Source of the DNA: Pseudomonas triclosanedens
GTDB lineage: Bacteria; Pseudomonadota; Gammaproteobacteria; Pseudomonadales; Pseudomonadaceae
Length of the DNA: 64,000 bases
Direction: 5' to 3'
NCBI RefSeq assembly: GCF_026686735.1
Contig: NZ_CP113432.1
Span: forward strand, 186,001-250,000
The position numbers were made by a program, and so were the translations under genes. Shown piece after piece: positions 26,763-36,871 of the stretch; position 1 is the first letter of the stretch, and each line of letters starts with the position of its first letter. Below the pieces are notes generated by a model, which worked only from the letters and a program-made list of their open reading frames with translations, was not told the DNA's origin and searched no databases.

Positions 26763-28765
26763 GCCGCGACGACGAGCAACGCTGGAAGCAGAAATACCTG
26801 GACAGTCTTGAGCAGCAGGAAAAGCTCGAGCGCCGCTGGGATGCCCGGGTGGATCTGCTGCGCCGGGGGTTGGTGCGGAGCAGCCTGGCGGCCGAAGGAA
26901 GCGACAAGGCGGTGGACGCCTGCATGCAGGAGCTGCGCGAAGTACTCCGGTGCGATGAGATGGATGCGGGCCTCGCTCGCCTGATCCCCCAGCTTGAGAA
27001 GGCTGTGCTCGACTCCGAGCAGCGACGCCAGCAGCGGGTGGAGCAGAATATCGCCGCGCTTGGCCAGTTGTCTCAGCAACTGCTGGCGCTGGACTTGCCG
27101 GGCGAGGTGCGCAAACCGCTCAAGCGCCTGGCGAAGGATATTCCCAGCCGCGCCAGTACCTCCCGCGAGTTGCCAGCGCTGCTCAGTGAGTTGAGCAACC
27201 TGCAGCGTCGCGTTCTTGACCACTTCGGCGAAAGCGTTGCCGAACAACGTCCCGGCCTGCTGCAGCGGCTGTTCGGCAGCCGCGATGGCGTGCCGTCTGA
27301 CGCAGTGGAGCAGGCACCTGCTGCCCTGCCTGTAATGGCTGATGCAGCCGCGCCGCTGCCTGCGACAGAGGTGGCGGTGCCAGAGGCCGTTGCGGAAACT
27401 CAATCACCCGCACCCGCACCCGCACCCGCACCCGCACCCGCACCCGCACCCGCACCCGCACCCGCACCCGCACCCGCACCCGCACCCGCACTTGTTGTGG
27501 CGCCCGCCGCAGCGGAAGTTGCGGGTCAGGGACGCGCTGAATCGGTCATCTCCGGCAATGCCGAGCCGGTAGCCGTTGCGGAACCCTCTCGCGCACCGGA
27601 AGCACCGAACGAGCCGGCGCTGCTCGACAGCCTGCCCCTGCCGCCCGGTCTGTTCGGCAAGCCGGAGGAGCTCACTGAGGCGAGCGATCCCTACGCCTTG
27701 CCGCCGCGCCCGGAGCCGGGTTACAGCGCCGTGGCGCCGCATATCGAGGCCAGCCTGCTGCACCTGCTGGACGAAATGCGCCTGCCGGCAACCCATCAGC
27801 CCCAGGCCGAGGCGCTGCGTACACGTATTCATGGCAGCCTGAACTGGTACGAACTGGTGCCGGTCCTGGACGATCTGGCGGTGCTAGTGTTGTCGCTCAA
27901 CGACAGCGGCCAGCGCGAGTTCGAAGGCTACCTGCATCAGCTCAACGAGCGCCTGGGTGCCTTTCTCGACGGCCTGCAGACCGTACATGAGGATCACGCC
28001 GGCTCCAGCTCCAGTGCGCGCCGCCTGGATGACAGCCTGCGCGAGCAGGTCAGCGGGCTGAAGGACAGCGTTCTGGGCGCGACCGATCTGGATAGTCTCA
28101 AGCATACGGTTGAGTCCCGGTTGCAGGGGTTGGTCGGCACGATGGACCGCTTTCGCGAGGAGCGTGAAGCCCGTGAGCGCGAGGTAGGAGAGCGCATCCA
28201 GTCGCTGATGACCCGCGTGGCGAACATGGAAGAAGAGGCGCGCACCTTCAAGGCCAATATCGAAGATCAGCGGCAGAAGGCCATGACCGACGCACTCACC
28301 GGCCTGCCCAACCGCGCCGCGCTGAGCGAGCGGCTGGAGCTGGAGATGGCGCGCTGGCAGCGCTACGGCGGCGATCTGCTGTTAGCGGTGCTGGACGTGG
28401 ACCACTTCAAGCGCATCAACGACGACTTCGGCCACCTGGCCGGCGACAAGGTGCTGAAGATCATCGCCAGCGAACTGGCCCGGCGCTTGCGCAAGACCGA
28501 TTTCATCGCTCGTTTCGGCGGCGAGGAGTTCGTCGTACTGCTGCCGTCGACGCCGCTGGATGGTGGCCGGCAACTGCTTGAAGTGCTGCGTGCAGCGGTG
28601 GAAGCCTGTCCGTTCCACTTCAAGGGCGAGCGGCTGGCGATTACCTGCTCCGCCGGCCTGACCGCATTCCGCAGGGGTGAGCGTAGCGAGGCAGTCTTCG
28701 AGCGCGCCGACCAGGCTCTGTACCGAGCCAAGCGCGGCGGTCGCAACCGCCTGGAAGTCGACTGA
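26759..28765 (+). CDS. dgcH: GGDEF diguanylate cyclase with (Pro-Ala)n linker
   Basis: This predicted cytoplasmic diguanylate cyclase has 668 residues. The N-terminal ~190 residues are helical and charged. A Pro/Ala repeat region, encoded by a hexanucleotide microsatellite (about residues 217-244), is followed by a disordered linker, a second helical domain (about 330-500) with coiled-coil character, and a C-terminal GGDEF domain. The active site is GGEEF at 587-591. An inhibitory I-site RKTD lies five residues before it, so the enzyme should be active and product-inhibited. No membrane helix is seen. The dgcH name rests on the conserved dsbA-EEP-DGC order in P. aeruginosa and is a positional inference. 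Confidence 0.85.
   Translation: MSRDDEQRWKQKYLDSLEQQEKLERRWDARVDLLRRGLVRSSLAAEGSDKAVDACMQELREVLRCDEMDAGLARLIPQLEKAVLDSEQRRQQRVEQNIAALGQLSQQLLALDLPGEVRKPLKRLAKDIPSRASTSRELPALLSELSNLQRRVLDHFGESVAEQRPGLLQRLFGSRDGVPSDAVEQAPAALPVMADAAAPLPATEVAVPEAVAETQSPAPAPAPAPAPAPAPAPAPAPAPAPAPALVVAPAAAEVAGQGRAESVISGNAEPVAVAEPSRAPEAPNEPALLDSLPLPPGLFGKPEELTEASDPYALPPRPEPGYSAVAPHIEASLLHLLDEMRLPATHQPQAEALRTRIHGSLNWYELVPVLDDLAVLVLSLNDSGQREFEGYLHQLNERLGAFLDGLQTVHEDHAGSSSSARRLDDSLREQVSGLKDSVLGATDLDSLKHTVESRLQGLVGTMDRFREEREAREREVGERIQSLMTRVANMEEEARTFKANIEDQRQKAMTDALTGLPNRAALSERLELEMARWQRYGGDLLLAVLDVDHFKRINDDFGHLAGDKVLKIIASELARRLRKTDFIARFGGEEFVVLLPSTPLDGGRQLLEVLRAAVEACPFHFKGERLAITCSAGLTAFRRGERSEAVFERADQALYRAKRGGRNRLEVD
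27405..27490 (+). repeat. Hexanucleotide tandem repeat (CACCCG)n inside the GGDEF gene
   Basis: About 14.3 perfect head-to-tail copies of a CACCCG/CCCGCA unit span 86 bases and encode alternating Pro-Ala. Because the unit is six bases, gain or loss of copies keeps frame and only changes linker length. Purity this high suggests recent slippage. Confidence 0.95.
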
Positions 28766-28871
28766 GGCCCTCTTTCGCCGGGGAAAGCGCGTCCACCCCC
28801 TGTGCGGCCCCCCTTTGCGCGGGAAGTCCTTGACGAACGAAAGCTATTAGGTTTTGATTCGCGCAATTATC

Positions 28872-28884
28872 TTTCGAATCGAAA
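28872..28884. promoter_or_regulatory. Palindrome in the glmR promoter (likely GlmR/DeoR-type operator)
   Basis: TTTCGA-A-TCGAAA is a perfect 13-base palindrome 12 bases before the glmR start. CGAA/TTCG half sites recur just upstream (GAACGAAAG near 28835, TTGATTCG near 28854). DeoR-family regulators bind TTTCG-type repeats, so autoregulation by GlmR is likely. Confidence 0.6.
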
Positions 28885-28895
28885 CTTATACGCTC

Positions 28896-29666
28896 ATGTC
28901 GAAACGCAATACGCCGCAACGCCGCCACGACATCCTCGCCTTGCTCGCCGAGCAGGGAGAGGTAAGCGTGGATGACCTCGCACGGCGTTTCGCCACCTCA
29001 GAAGTCACCATCCGCAAGGACCTGGCGGCGCTTGAGAGCAACGGCCTGCTGCTGCGCCGCTATGGTGGCGCGGTCCCGATGCCCCATGAGCTGATTGGCG
29101 AAACCAGCCAACCGCTGTCGCGTTACAAGCAGGCCATAGCCCGTGCGGCTGCGACCTGCATCCGTGAGCACGCGCGGATCATCATCGACAGCGGGAGCAC
29201 TACCGCTGCGCTGATTCCCGAGCTGGGCCGCAAGCCAGGGCTGCTGGTGATGACCAATTCGCTCAATGTGGCCAATGCGCTGCGTGAGCTGGAGCGCGAG
29301 CCGGTGCTGCTGATGACCGGTGGGACCTGGGATCCCCACTCCGAATCTTTCCAGGGCCAGGTGGCCGAGCAGGTCCTGCGCTCCTACGATTTCGATCAGT
29401 TGTTCATCGGTGCCACCGGGCTCGACCTGGAGCGCGGCACTACGACATTCAATGAGCTGCTGGGGCTGAGCCGGGTCATGGCCGAAGTCGCCCGTGAGGT
29501 GATCGTCATGGCCGAAGCCGACAAGCTGGGACGCCGCATTCCCAATCTGGAGCTGCCGTGGAGCAGCGTGCAGATACTGATAACCGACGAACGCCTGAGC
29601 GACGAGGCGTACGAACTGATCCAGGCACGTGGCGTGAAAGTGATCCGCGCACGCTGCGAAGACTGA
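28896..29666 (+). CDS. glmR: DeoR-family regulator GlmR of glmS
   Basis: This cytoplasmic transcription factor has 257 residues from ATG 28896. An N-terminal DeoR winged helix ([20 protein letters not shown], then the recognition helix [18 protein letters not shown]) precedes a DeoRC sensor domain ([21 protein letters not shown]) that binds phosphosugars. It lies directly before glmS, 14 bases apart, and P. aeruginosa GlmR controls glucosamine-6-phosphate supply and cell-wall stress responses. The upstream ATG at 28854 would run through the operator palindrome and was rejected. Confidence 0.9.
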   Translation: MSKRNTPQRRHDILALLAEQGEVSVDDLARRFATSEVTIRKDLAALESNGLLLRRYGGAVPMPHELIGETSQPLSRYKQAIARAAATCIREHARIIIDSGSTTAALIPELGRKPGLLVMTNSLNVANALRELEREPVLLMTGGTWDPHSESFQGQVAEQVLRSYDFDQLFIGATGLDLERGTTTFNELLGLSRVMAEVAREVIVMAEADKLGRRIPNLELPWSSVQILITDERLSDEAYELIQARGVKVIRARCED

Positions 29667-29680
29667 AGGAGAACCGACTC

Positions 29681-31516
29681 ATGTGTGGAATCGTTGGCGC
29701 AATCGCCGAACGTAATGTGACCCCGATCCTCGTCGAAGGCCTCAAGCGCCTCGAGTACCGAGGCTACGATAGCGCCGGGGTTGCCGTGGTCGACGGCAAC
29801 GGCGCGCTGGATCGCCGCCGTCGCGCGGGCAAGGTTTCGAGCCTGGAGCAGGCCATCGAGGAACAGCCGCTGGCCGGACGCCTGGGCATCGCCCACACCC
29901 GCTGGGCCACCCACGGCGCGCCCACCGAGTCCAACGCCCATCCGCACTTCTCCCACGGCGAAGTGGCCGTGGTGCACAACGGCATCATCGAGAACTACGA
30001 AGCGCTGCGCGAGATGCTCCAGGCGCGTGGCTACGAGTTCACTTCGCAGACCGATACTGAAGTCATCGTCCATCTGCTGCACCTGCGCCTGACCGAGCTG
30101 GGCGACCTTACCGTCGCTCTCAAGGCCGCGGTCAAGGAGTTGCACGGTGCCTACGGCCTGGCTGTGATCAGTTCCAGGCAGCCCGACCGTATCCTTGCTG
30201 CGCGCAGTGGCAGCCCGCTGGTGGTGGGCCTGGGCCACGGCGAAAACTTCCTCGCCTCCGACCAGCTCGCGTTGCGCCAGGTGACCGACCGCTTCATCTA
30301 CCTCGAAGAAGGCGATATCGCCGAGATCCGTCGCGATAGCGTGCAGCTTTGGGATGTGAAGGGCCAGCCCGTGCAGCGCGAAACCGTGCGCTACCACGAA
30401 GGTGCCGAGGCAGCCGACAAGGGCACCTATCGCCACTTCATGCTCAAGGAAATCCACGAGCAGCCCGCCGTTGTGCAGCGCACCCTGGAAAGTCGCCTGG
30501 GCACCGAGCAGGTGCTGGTAGACAATTTCGGCCCGCAGGCCCGCGACTTGCTGGCCAAGGTGCGCAATGTGCAGATCGTCGCCTGCGGCACCAGCTACCA
30601 TGCCGGCATGGTCGCCCGTTACTGGCTGGAAGGCCTGACCGGCATTCCCTGCCAGGTCGAAGTTGCCAGCGAGTTCCGCTACCGGAAAGTCGCCGTGCAC
30701 CCTGATTCGCTGTTCGTCACCATTTCCCAGTCCGGTGAAACCGCCGATACCCTGGCTGCGCTGCGCTATGCCAAGGAGCTGGGCTTCCTGTCGAGCCTGG
30801 CGATCTGCAACGTTGCTACCAGCTCGCTGGTGCGCGAATCGGACATGACCCTGTTGACCAACGCCGGCCCGGAAATCGGCGTTGCTTCCACCAAGGCGTT
30901 CACCACCCAGTTGGTGGCGCTGATGCTGCTGACCCTGGGCATCGGTCAGGTGCAGAAGCGCCTGGGCGAGGGTGTCGAGGCCAAGCTGGTAGCTGAGCTG
31001 CGTCGCCTGCCGACTCGCCTGGAGGAGGCGCTGGCGATGGAAACGGTGGTAGAAAAAGTCAGCGAACTGTTCGCCGAGAAGCACCACACCCTGTTCCTTG
31101 GCCGCGGCGCCCAGTATCCGGTGGCGATGGAGGGCGCGCTCAAGCTCAAGGAAATTTCCTATATCCACGCCGAGGCCTACCCGGCCGGAGAGCTCAAGCA
31201 CGGCCCGCTGGCACTGGTAGACGCCGACATGCCAGTGGTTACCGTGGCGCCGAACAACGAGCTGCTGGAGAAGCTCAAGTCCAACCTGCAGGAAGTGCGC
31301 GCCCGTGGTGGCGAGCTGGTGGTCTTCGCCGAAGGCGGCACCGGCATCGACAATGGCGCGGGTATCCACGTGGTGGGCATGCCGGCGATCCATGACAGCC
31401 TGGCACCGATTCTCTACACCGTGCCCCTGCAACTGCTGTCGTATTACGTTGCAGTGCTCAAGGGCACTGACGTCGACCAGCCGCGTAACCTGGCGAAGTC
31501 CGTGACGGTGGAGTAG
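29681..31516 (+). CDS. glmS: Glutamine-fructose-6-phosphate aminotransferase (isomerizing)
   Basis: GlmS makes glucosamine-6-phosphate for peptidoglycan and LPS. The 611 residues match the family. The N-terminal glutaminase uses the cysteine right after Met1 (MCGIVGA) as nucleophile. The C-terminal half has two SIS sugar-isomerase domains ([27 protein letters not shown]) and ends in the conserved KSVTVE. The start at 29681 has GAAGGAG nine bases upstream. The 3' end carries the Tn7 target sequence, and no Tn7-like insertion is present downstream. No glmU is seen next to it in this window. Confidence 0.97.
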   Translation: MCGIVGAIAERNVTPILVEGLKRLEYRGYDSAGVAVVDGNGALDRRRRAGKVSSLEQAIEEQPLAGRLGIAHTRWATHGAPTESNAHPHFSHGEVAVVHNGIIENYEALREMLQARGYEFTSQTDTEVIVHLLHLRLTELGDLTVALKAAVKELHGAYGLAVISSRQPDRILAARSGSPLVVGLGHGENFLASDQLALRQVTDRFIYLEEGDIAEIRRDSVQLWDVKGQPVQRETVRYHEGAEAADKGTYRHFMLKEIHEQPAVVQRTLESRLGTEQVLVDNFGPQARDLLAKVRNVQIVACGTSYHAGMVARYWLEGLTGIPCQVEVASEFRYRKVAVHPDSLFVTISQSGETADTLAALRYAKELGFLSSLAICNVATSSLVRESDMTLLTNAGPEIGVASTKAFTTQLVALMLLTLGIGQVQKRLGEGVEAKLVAELRRLPTRLEEALAMETVVEKVSELFAEKHHTLFLGRGAQYPVAMEGALKLKEISYIHAEAYPAGELKHGPLALVDADMPVVTVAPNNELLEKLKSNLQEVRARGGELVVFAEGGTGIDNGAGIHVVGMPAIHDSLAPILYTVPLQLLSYYVAVLKGTDVDQPRNLAKSVTVE

Positions 31517-31545
31517 GCCGCAGCCCGTGAAACAGCGGGCGCGCC
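31480..31545 (+). other. Putative attTn7 target site at the glmS 3' end
   Basis: The last ~36 bases of glmS encode the conserved [13 protein letters not shown] tail, which is the TnsD recognition region. Insertion would fall about 25 bases past the stop, near 31541. The site looks empty: the terminator of glmS follows directly at 31552. Confidence 0.6.
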
Positions 31546-31551
31546 AATGGG

Positions 31552-31577
31552 AAAAGGTCCTTTCGGGGGCCTTTTTT
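31552..31577 (+). terminator. Terminator of glmS
   Basis: AAAAGGTCC pairs with GGGCCTTTT (one G-T pair) and the stem runs into six T, 36 bases after the glmS stop. Confidence 0.8.
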
Positions 31578-31690
31578 CGTTCATGGGGGAGGCGGGGGAT
31601 CAACATTCCCCCGGTGCCTGCACGTCCGGGGGTGTGGACGGGGCACCGAGGCCATGCGGCAGGAGCCGCAACACGAGGGGAATGAAAATC

Positions 31691-31758
31691 GACCTTGTCT
31701 TGTGGACAAGGTCGGACTCCGACCCTTCGAGGGGTACCTGACAAGTCTCCCGAAGGGT
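31691..31758. repeat. Two perfect hairpins in the glmS-kgtP spacer
   Basis: GACCTTGTC / GACAAGGTC (9 bp, 5-base loop, 31691-31713) is followed by ACCCTTCG (31722-31729) pairing with CGAAGGGT (31751-31758). The ~430-base spacer from 31580 to 32013 has no convincing gene. Apart from these structures and a GC-poorer stretch around 31790-31910, presumably the kgtP promoter region, I see nothing in it. Confidence 0.5.
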
Positions 31759-32013
31759 GCGAGAGCGGGCCAACGATAGAAGCTGGCTACTGGCCGGTCA
31801 ATCGAAAACGGCAAACGCTCGTTGGCCATGTTCGATATTCGAACCGAATGCGCATTGATGAACCGCGGATTTCGTTAGCCGGCTATCGGAGGTGTCTATA
31901 CTGTTTCCGAATGTGTCAGCGAAAGATCGCCGAGGCGATGTGTCTGATGCGGGGCGACCAGGGACTTTCGCCCAGATGTCCGGGAAGCAGTTCAACCCAA
32001 CAAGAGAAGCCCC

Positions 32014-33321
32014 ATGAACGCACCTGCCTCGACTCCCCAGTACTCGGCCCATGAGCGCCGTTCGCGCATCCTCGCCATCGTCGGCGCCTCCTCGGGCAAC
32101 CTGGTGGAGTGGTTCGACTTCTACGTCTACGCCTTCACCGCCCTCTACTTTGCCCATGCGTTCTTCCCGTCGGACAACCCGACGGTACAGTTGCTCAACA
32201 CTGCAGGAGTCTTCGCCGCCGGTTTCCTGATGCGCCCCATCGGTGGCTGGATGTTCGGCCGCATCGCCGACAAGAAGGGCCGCAAGACCGCGATGATGAT
32301 CTCGGTGCTGATGATGTGCGGCGGTTCGCTGGCCATCGCGGTGATGCCGACCTACGCCACCATCGGCGTCGCGGCGCCTGTGCTGCTGCTGATCGCGCGG
32401 CTGTTCCAGGGGCTTTCGGTGGGCGGCGAGTACGGCACCAGCGCCACCTACATGAGCGAAGTGGCGCTCAAGGGCCAGCGTGGCTTCTTCGCCTCGTTCC
32501 AGTACGTCACCCTGATCGGCGGCCAGTTGCTGGCGGTGCTGGTGGTGGTGATCCTGCAACAGCTTCTGAGCTCAGATGAACTGAAGGACTGGGGCTGGCG
32601 GATTCCCTTCGTGGTCGGCGCAATCACCGCGGTGATTGCCTTCTACCTGCGCCGGTCGCTGAACGAGACGGCCAAGGAAGCCAACCTCCAGCGCAAGGAG
32701 TCCGGCACGCTCACCGAACTGTTCACCCATCACAAGCGCGCCTTCTTCACCGTGCTCGGCTTTACCGCGGGCGGCTCGCTGATCTTCTACACCTTCACCA
32801 CCTACATGCAGAAATACCTGGTGAACACCGCCGGGATGGACGCCAAGCTGGCCAGCGGCGTGATGACCTTCGCGCTGTTCGTCTACATGTGCATGCAGCC
32901 CCTGTTCGGCTCGCTCTCCGACCGTATCGGCCGCAAGACCTCGATGCTCTGGTTCGGTGCGTTGGGGATGATCTTTACCTGGCCGATCCTTTCCGCGCTC
33001 AAGGCGGTGAGCAGCCCATACCTGGCCTTTGTGCTGATCATCGCGGCGATGGCCATCGTCAGCCTGTACACCTCCATCAGCGGGCTGATCAAGGCGGAGA
33101 TGTTCCCGCCGCAGATCCGTGCGCTGGGCGTGGGCCTTTCCTACGCCGTGGGTAATGCCATCTTCGGCGGCTCGGCCGAGTACGTGGCGCTCGGGCTCAA
33201 GAGCGTGGGTGTGGAAGAGTATTTCTACATCTATGTCTCGGTGATGTGCGGCGTGGCGCTGATCGTCTGCCTGCTGCTGCCGGACCTGCGCAAGGTCAGC
33301 TATCTCAACGATGAAGACTGA
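32014..33321 (+). CDS. kgtP: MFS alpha-ketoglutarate/dicarboxylate:H+ symporter (KgtP-like)
   Basis: This inner-membrane permease has 435 residues and 12 predicted helices and belongs to the metabolite:H+ symporter family. Long stretches read as E. coli Kgt[32 protein letters not shown] (motif A), [35 protein letters not shown] and [19 protein letters not shown]. The substrate is therefore probably alpha-ketoglutarate or a related C5 dicarboxylate. The start is 32014 after AAGAGAAG. No two-component MifSR-like regulator lies beside it here. Confidence 0.88.
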   Translation: MNAPASTPQYSAHERRSRILAIVGASSGNLVEWFDFYVYAFTALYFAHAFFPSDNPTVQLLNTAGVFAAGFLMRPIGGWMFGRIADKKGRKTAMMISVLMMCGGSLAIAVMPTYATIGVAAPVLLLIARLFQGLSVGGEYGTSATYMSEVALKGQRGFFASFQYVTLIGGQLLAVLVVVILQQLLSSDELKDWGWRIPFVVGAITAVIAFYLRRSLNETAKEANLQRKESGTLTELFTHHKRAFFTVLGFTAGGSLIFYTFTTYMQKYLVNTAGMDAKLASGVMTFALFVYMCMQPLFGSLSDRIGRKTSMLWFGALGMIFTWPILSALKAVSSPYLAFVLIIAAMAIVSLYTSISGLIKAEMFPPQIRALGVGLSYAVGNAIFGGSAEYVALGLKSVGVEEYFYIYVSVMCGVALIVCLLLPDLRKVSYLNDED

Positions 33322-33342
33322 CCCGGCGCGCAGCCCGGATAT

Positions 33343-34833
33343 CTAGCCGCCCGTCCGGCCGCGCAGTGCGTGGTTGGGCAGGGCCAGGGCGAGCAGCAGC
33401 GCCAGTACGCCGAAGCCGGCGTTGATCAGGAACAGGTGGCTGAACACCCGGTCCAGCACCAGGCGCTGAGCTTCATGGCCTGCGCCACTCAGGCTTTCCA
33501 GCAGCGCGCTGGCCGACAGGCCTTGGCCGGCATCACCCGCCAGCGGCTGCAGCATGGCCAGTAACAACGCCGACATCAGTGCGATGCCCACCGCTCCGCC
33601 CAGGGAGCGGAACAGCGTGATGTTGCTGGTCGCAACGCCCAGGAAGCGCGTGTCCACGGCACTCTGCGCCGCCACCAGGCTGGTGGGGAACTGGGTCCCG
33701 GCGGCGATACCCGTCAGCAGCATGCAGAGGCCCGAGAACAGGTAGGCATCCGGCGTGGCGAGCGCCAGGCCGACGATGGCGCAGGGCGTCAGCAGCGCTC
33801 CGGCTACGATCTGCGGCTTGTAGCGGCCGAGCACCGCCGTCAGGCGGCCACAGCAGTACGCGCCGATCGGTACGCCCATCGCCAGCGGCAACAGGTGCAG
33901 TGCCGCGCTGTCGGCGCCGGCTCCGGTAACCGACTGGAAGCGCAACGGCACCAGAACCGATAACGAAATGACCTGGAAGCTGGCGAAGAAGCCGATCAGC
34001 CAGCTCAAGGTCGCCGCGCGAATACCGAACAGTTGCATTGGCACCAGCGGCTCCGGGGCGCGACGCTCCTGCACCACGAAGAGCACGATCAGCACCAGCG
34101 CCGCAGTGAGCAGGCCGAGCATCTGGGGATCGTTCCAGCGCGCGCCTTGGCCGACTTCGGTGATGGCCAGAAGCAGGCTGCCCAAGCCTGCGATCATCAG
34201 AACCGTCCCCAGGTAGTCGATCACCGGTTTGCGCCCCGGTACGGGCAGGCCGCGCAGGGTCTGACGCGATACCGCGAGGGCGACCAGGCCCACCGGCAGG
34301 TTGATCAGGAACACCCAGCGCCACGACAAGTATTCGGTCAGCAGCCCGCCGAGTACCGGTCCGGCGATGCTGGCGATGGCGTACATGCTGCTGAAATAGC
34401 CCTGGTAGCGCCCGCGTTCCCGCGGTGGAACGATGTCGCCGATGATCGCCTGACTCACCGACATCATGCCGCCGGCGCCGATGCCCTGCAGGACACGGGC
34501 GATCACCAGTTGCTCCATGCTCTGGGCTGCGCCGCACAGCAGCGAGGCGGCGGTGAACAGGCCGATGGCGAAGAGAATCAGCACGCGGCGGCCATAGAGG
34601 TCACCGAGCTTGCCGTAGATCGGCATCGAGATGGTCATCGCCACCATGTAGCCGGAGATCACCCAGGCAAGCAGGTCGAAGTCGCCGAAGCCGGCGGATA
34701 TGGCAGGGAGGGATACGGCGACGATGGTCTGGTCGAGTGCACCGAGGAAGATCGCCAGCATCAACCCCACCAATACGGTGCGGACGGCCGGGCGCGGCTC
34801 GGAGAAGGTATTCAAAACTGCAGACCCCTTCAT
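33343..34833 (-). CDS. DHA2-family MFS multidrug efflux transporter
   Basis: This inner-membrane drug:H+ antiporter has 496 residues and 14 predicted helices. Motif A is GKLGDLYGRR, the first helix contains LDQTIVAVSLPAI, and motif C (GPVLGGLLTEYLSWRWVFLINLP) is typical of DHA2 exporters. The substrate is unknown. The annotated ATG at 34833 has no clear ribosome site. A TTG at 34815 with AAGGGG nine bases upstream is a credible alternative that shortens the protein by six residues. It converges with kgtP and is divergent from cfa. Confidence 0.87.
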   Translation of the reverse strand: MKGSAVLNTFSEPRPAVRTVLVGLMLAIFLGALDQTIVAVSLPAISAGFGDFDLLAWVISGYMVAMTISMPIYGKLGDLYGRRVLILFAIGLFTAASLLCGAAQSMEQLVIARVLQGIGAGGMMSVSQAIIGDIVPPRERGRYQGYFSSMYAIASIAGPVLGGLLTEYLSWRWVFLINLPVGLVALAVSRQTLRGLPVPGRKPVIDYLGTVLMIAGLGSLLLAITEVGQGARWNDPQMLGLLTAALVLIVLFVVQERRAPEPLVPMQLFGIRAATLSWLIGFFASFQVISLSVLVPLRFQSVTGAGADSAALHLLPLAMGVPIGAYCCGRLTAVLGRYKPQIVAGALLTPCAIVGLALATPDAYLFSGLCMLLTGIAAGTQFPTSLVAAQSAVDTRFLGVATSNITLFRSLGGAVGIALMSALLLAMLQPLAGDAGQGLSASALLESLSGAGHEAQRLVLDRVFSHLFLINAGFGVLALLLALALPNHALRGRTGG

Positions 34834-35132
34834 TGCAGTGGTCGGAATGCCCCCGGTAGGGAGCGGTAGTTTAGTGCAATGCGACGCCGGGCTGTCACGC
34901 CGGCTTCACCTTCTCAGGGTAGGAAAGGCTCTATCTCGAGCGCGGAGACGATGTATCGCGGATTGGCTGCTACGCTTGCGTAGCGAACTATCGTTCCGCG
35001 CGCTTCTTTCGGGAACGTTTCCCGCCGAGGTGCACTCCACAGCAAAGGGAGTCGGTGGGCCCACCGCAGCGGTTGGCGCCCGATAGTTTTTCGCGGGGCC
35101 AGGCCATAGGCTAAGACTATGGAGAAGCTGGT

Positions 35133-35139
35133 CTATAGT
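35133..35139 (+). promoter_or_regulatory. Possible RpoS-type -10 element of cfa
   Basis: CTATAGT, preceded by GGT, resembles the stationary-phase -10 consensus (CTATACT) and lies 29 bases before the cfa start. The rest of the 334-base spacer to the MFS gene contains the palindromes GCTACGC-TT-GCGTAGC and CGGTGGGCCCACCG but no gene that I can support. RpoS control of cfaB is known in P. putida; its transfer here is inference. Confidence 0.4.
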
Positions 35140-35167
35140 TCCTCAGCCCTGTGACCAGGAGGTTTGC

Positions 35168-36352
35168 ATGAACGCCAATCTGCCCTCTGAGTTGCTGTCC
35201 CTGCAGTTGCCGCTGCGTATCCGCATCGGCGAGGCCCAGGCTTTCGACCTCGGCCCCGACCCGCAGGTAACTCTCGTCGTGCGCGATCCGACGTTGCTGA
35301 AGGAAATCACTCGCCCAAGCCTCGACATGCTCGGCCGTGCCTATGTCGAGAAACGCATGGACATCGAAGGCCCCATCCGTGCCGTGATCGCTATGGGCGA
35401 TGCCCTGAGCGAGGCTCTCGGCGCGGACGACGGTGCCACCGACTACGTGCGCGAAAGCCATGACAAGGCTACAGACGCCGAGGCGATTCACTACCACTAC
35501 GACCTGTCAAACGACTTCTACCAGCTCTGGCTGGATCCGGAGATGGTGTATTCCTGCGCCTACTTCGAGACCGGCTGCGAGGACCTCGCCACCGCGCAAC
35601 TGGCCAAGCTGCGCCACCTTTGCCGCAAGCTGCGCCTCAAGCCAGGCGAGCGGCTGCTCGACGTCGGCTGCGGCTGGGGCGGCCTGGCACGGCTGGCGGC
35701 CAAGGAGTTCGGTGTCGAGGTGCTGGGCATCACCCTGAGCGAGGAGCAGCTCAAGCTCGGCCGCGAACGCGTCAAGGCCGATGGCCTGGAGAGCCGGGTC
35801 ACGCTGGAATGGCGGGACTATCGCGACCTGCCGCGCGACGGCCGCTTCGACAAGGTGGTCAGCGTCGGCATGTTCGAGCACGTCGGCCACGCCAATCTCG
35901 GCCTGTACTTCCAGCAGTTGTACGACGCGATACGTCCGGGAGGACTGGTGATGAACCACGGCATCACCTCGAGCAATACCGAGGGCCGCCCGGTTGGCCG
36001 GGGCGCCGGCGACTTCATCGACCGCTATGTGTTCCCCCACGGCGAACTGCCGCACCTGTCGCTGGCGGTGGCGCGGATGAGCGAGGCAGGGCTGGAAGTG
36101 GTCGATGTCGAGGGGCTGCGCCTGCATTACGCGCGCACTCTGGATTTCTGGAGCGCCAACCTTGAAGCCAGGCTTTCCGAGGCGGCCAGGCTGGTGCCTG
36201 AGCGGGCACTGCGCATCTGGCGCCTGTATCTGGCCGGTTGTGCCTATGGCTTCAAGAAAGGCTGGGTCAACTTGCACCAGATCCTGGCGAGCAAGCCGCA
36301 CGCCGATGGCTTCCATGAAGTTCCGTGGAGCCGGCGCGACATCTACGCCTGA
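35168..36352 (+). CDS. cfa: Cyclopropane-fatty-acyl-phospholipid synthase
   Basis: The enzyme methylenates unsaturated acyl chains of membrane phospholipids with S-adenosylmethionine, protecting stationary-phase and acid-stressed cells. It has 394 residues. A lipid-binding N-terminal domain precedes the methyltransferase domain, whose SAM loop is LDVGCGWGGLARLAA. Further conserved segments are HYDLSNDFYQLWLDPEMVYSCAYF and SVGMFEHVG. The start at 35168 has AGGAGGT five bases upstream. It is convergent with the small membrane-protein gene, four bases apart. Confidence 0.94.
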   Translation: MNANLPSELLSLQLPLRIRIGEAQAFDLGPDPQVTLVVRDPTLLKEITRPSLDMLGRAYVEKRMDIEGPIRAVIAMGDALSEALGADDGATDYVRESHDKATDAEAIHYHYDLSNDFYQLWLDPEMVYSCAYFETGCEDLATAQLAKLRHLCRKLRLKPGERLLDVGCGWGGLARLAAKEFGVEVLGITLSEEQLKLGRERVKADGLESRVTLEWRDYRDLPRDGRFDKVVSVGMFEHVGHANLGLYFQQLYDAIRPGGLVMNHGITSSNTEGRPVGRGAGDFIDRYVFPHGELPHLSLAVARMSEAGLEVVDVEGLRLHYARTLDFWSANLEARLSEAARLVPERALRIWRLYLAGCAYGFKKGWVNLHQILASKPHADGFHEVPWSRRDIYA

Positions 36353-36355
36353 TCT

Positions 36356-36808
36356 TCAGAAACGGTCGGCGGCCAGCCAGGTTTCCGGGCTGGTCGCCGG
36401 CGGCACGCCGCGTTCCCTTGCCCCCGCTTCGAAGGCGGCCTGCCAGCGCTGCTCGGCGCAATGTTGCCGGTAGTCGGCCGCCAGCGTTTCAACCCGCTGC
36501 AATGCCGCATCGCTGGCGACACCCGCCGCCGGGCTGTTACCCAGGCTCGCGGCGGCCCGCCGCGCCTGCAGGGTTTGCTCGGAGATGTCCAGGCAGCGGG
36601 TGAAATCCTCGTCGGACATGCCCGGATAGGGCGAGTCGTGCAGCTGCGCGAATTCGACCACGCGCATCACCGTGGAGATCAGCATCACCGAGCCCAGCAT
36701 CACCGCCATCATGAACGCTGCCAGCAGCAGCGGCAGCGCCTGGAAGAACTGCCTGCGCAGCCCCCTGTCCAGTTGCTTCCAGATCGTCAGCAAATCGCGT
36801 GGAGACAT
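36356..36808 (-). CDS. Small single-pass membrane protein, unknown function
   Basis: From ATG 36808 (AAGGA six bases upstream) the protein has 150 residues. Alternative in-frame ATGs at 36823 and 36868 lack ribosome sites. One strong membrane helix spans about residues 22-48 (FFQALPLLLAAFMMAVMLGS and onwards). The rest is helical and charged with two cysteines (DFTRCLD, YRQHCAE), predicted periplasmic or cytoplasmic with no family that I recognise. It faces cfa tail to tail and is divergent from the acetyltransferase gene. Confidence 0.7.
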   Translation of the reverse strand: MSPRDLLTIWKQLDRGLRRQFFQALPLLLAAFMMAVMLGSVMLISTVMRVVEFAQLHDSPYPGMSDEDFTRCLDISEQTLQARRAAASLGNSPAAGVASDAALQRVETLAADYRQHCAEQRWQAAFEAGARERGVPPATSPETWLAADRF

Positions 36809-36871
36809 GACTGTCCTTGTCATGAAGCCGGTAGGATTGCGCGAATCTAGAGGATTGTCCGGGATCACGCC

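Noticed and set aside
27405..27490. CRISPR-like array
   Set aside because: The repeats are head-to-tail 6-mers without spacers and lie within a coding frame.
31547..31741. 64-codon ORF downstream of glmS
   Set aside because: It starts inside the glmS terminator, crosses the hairpins and has no protein-like features.
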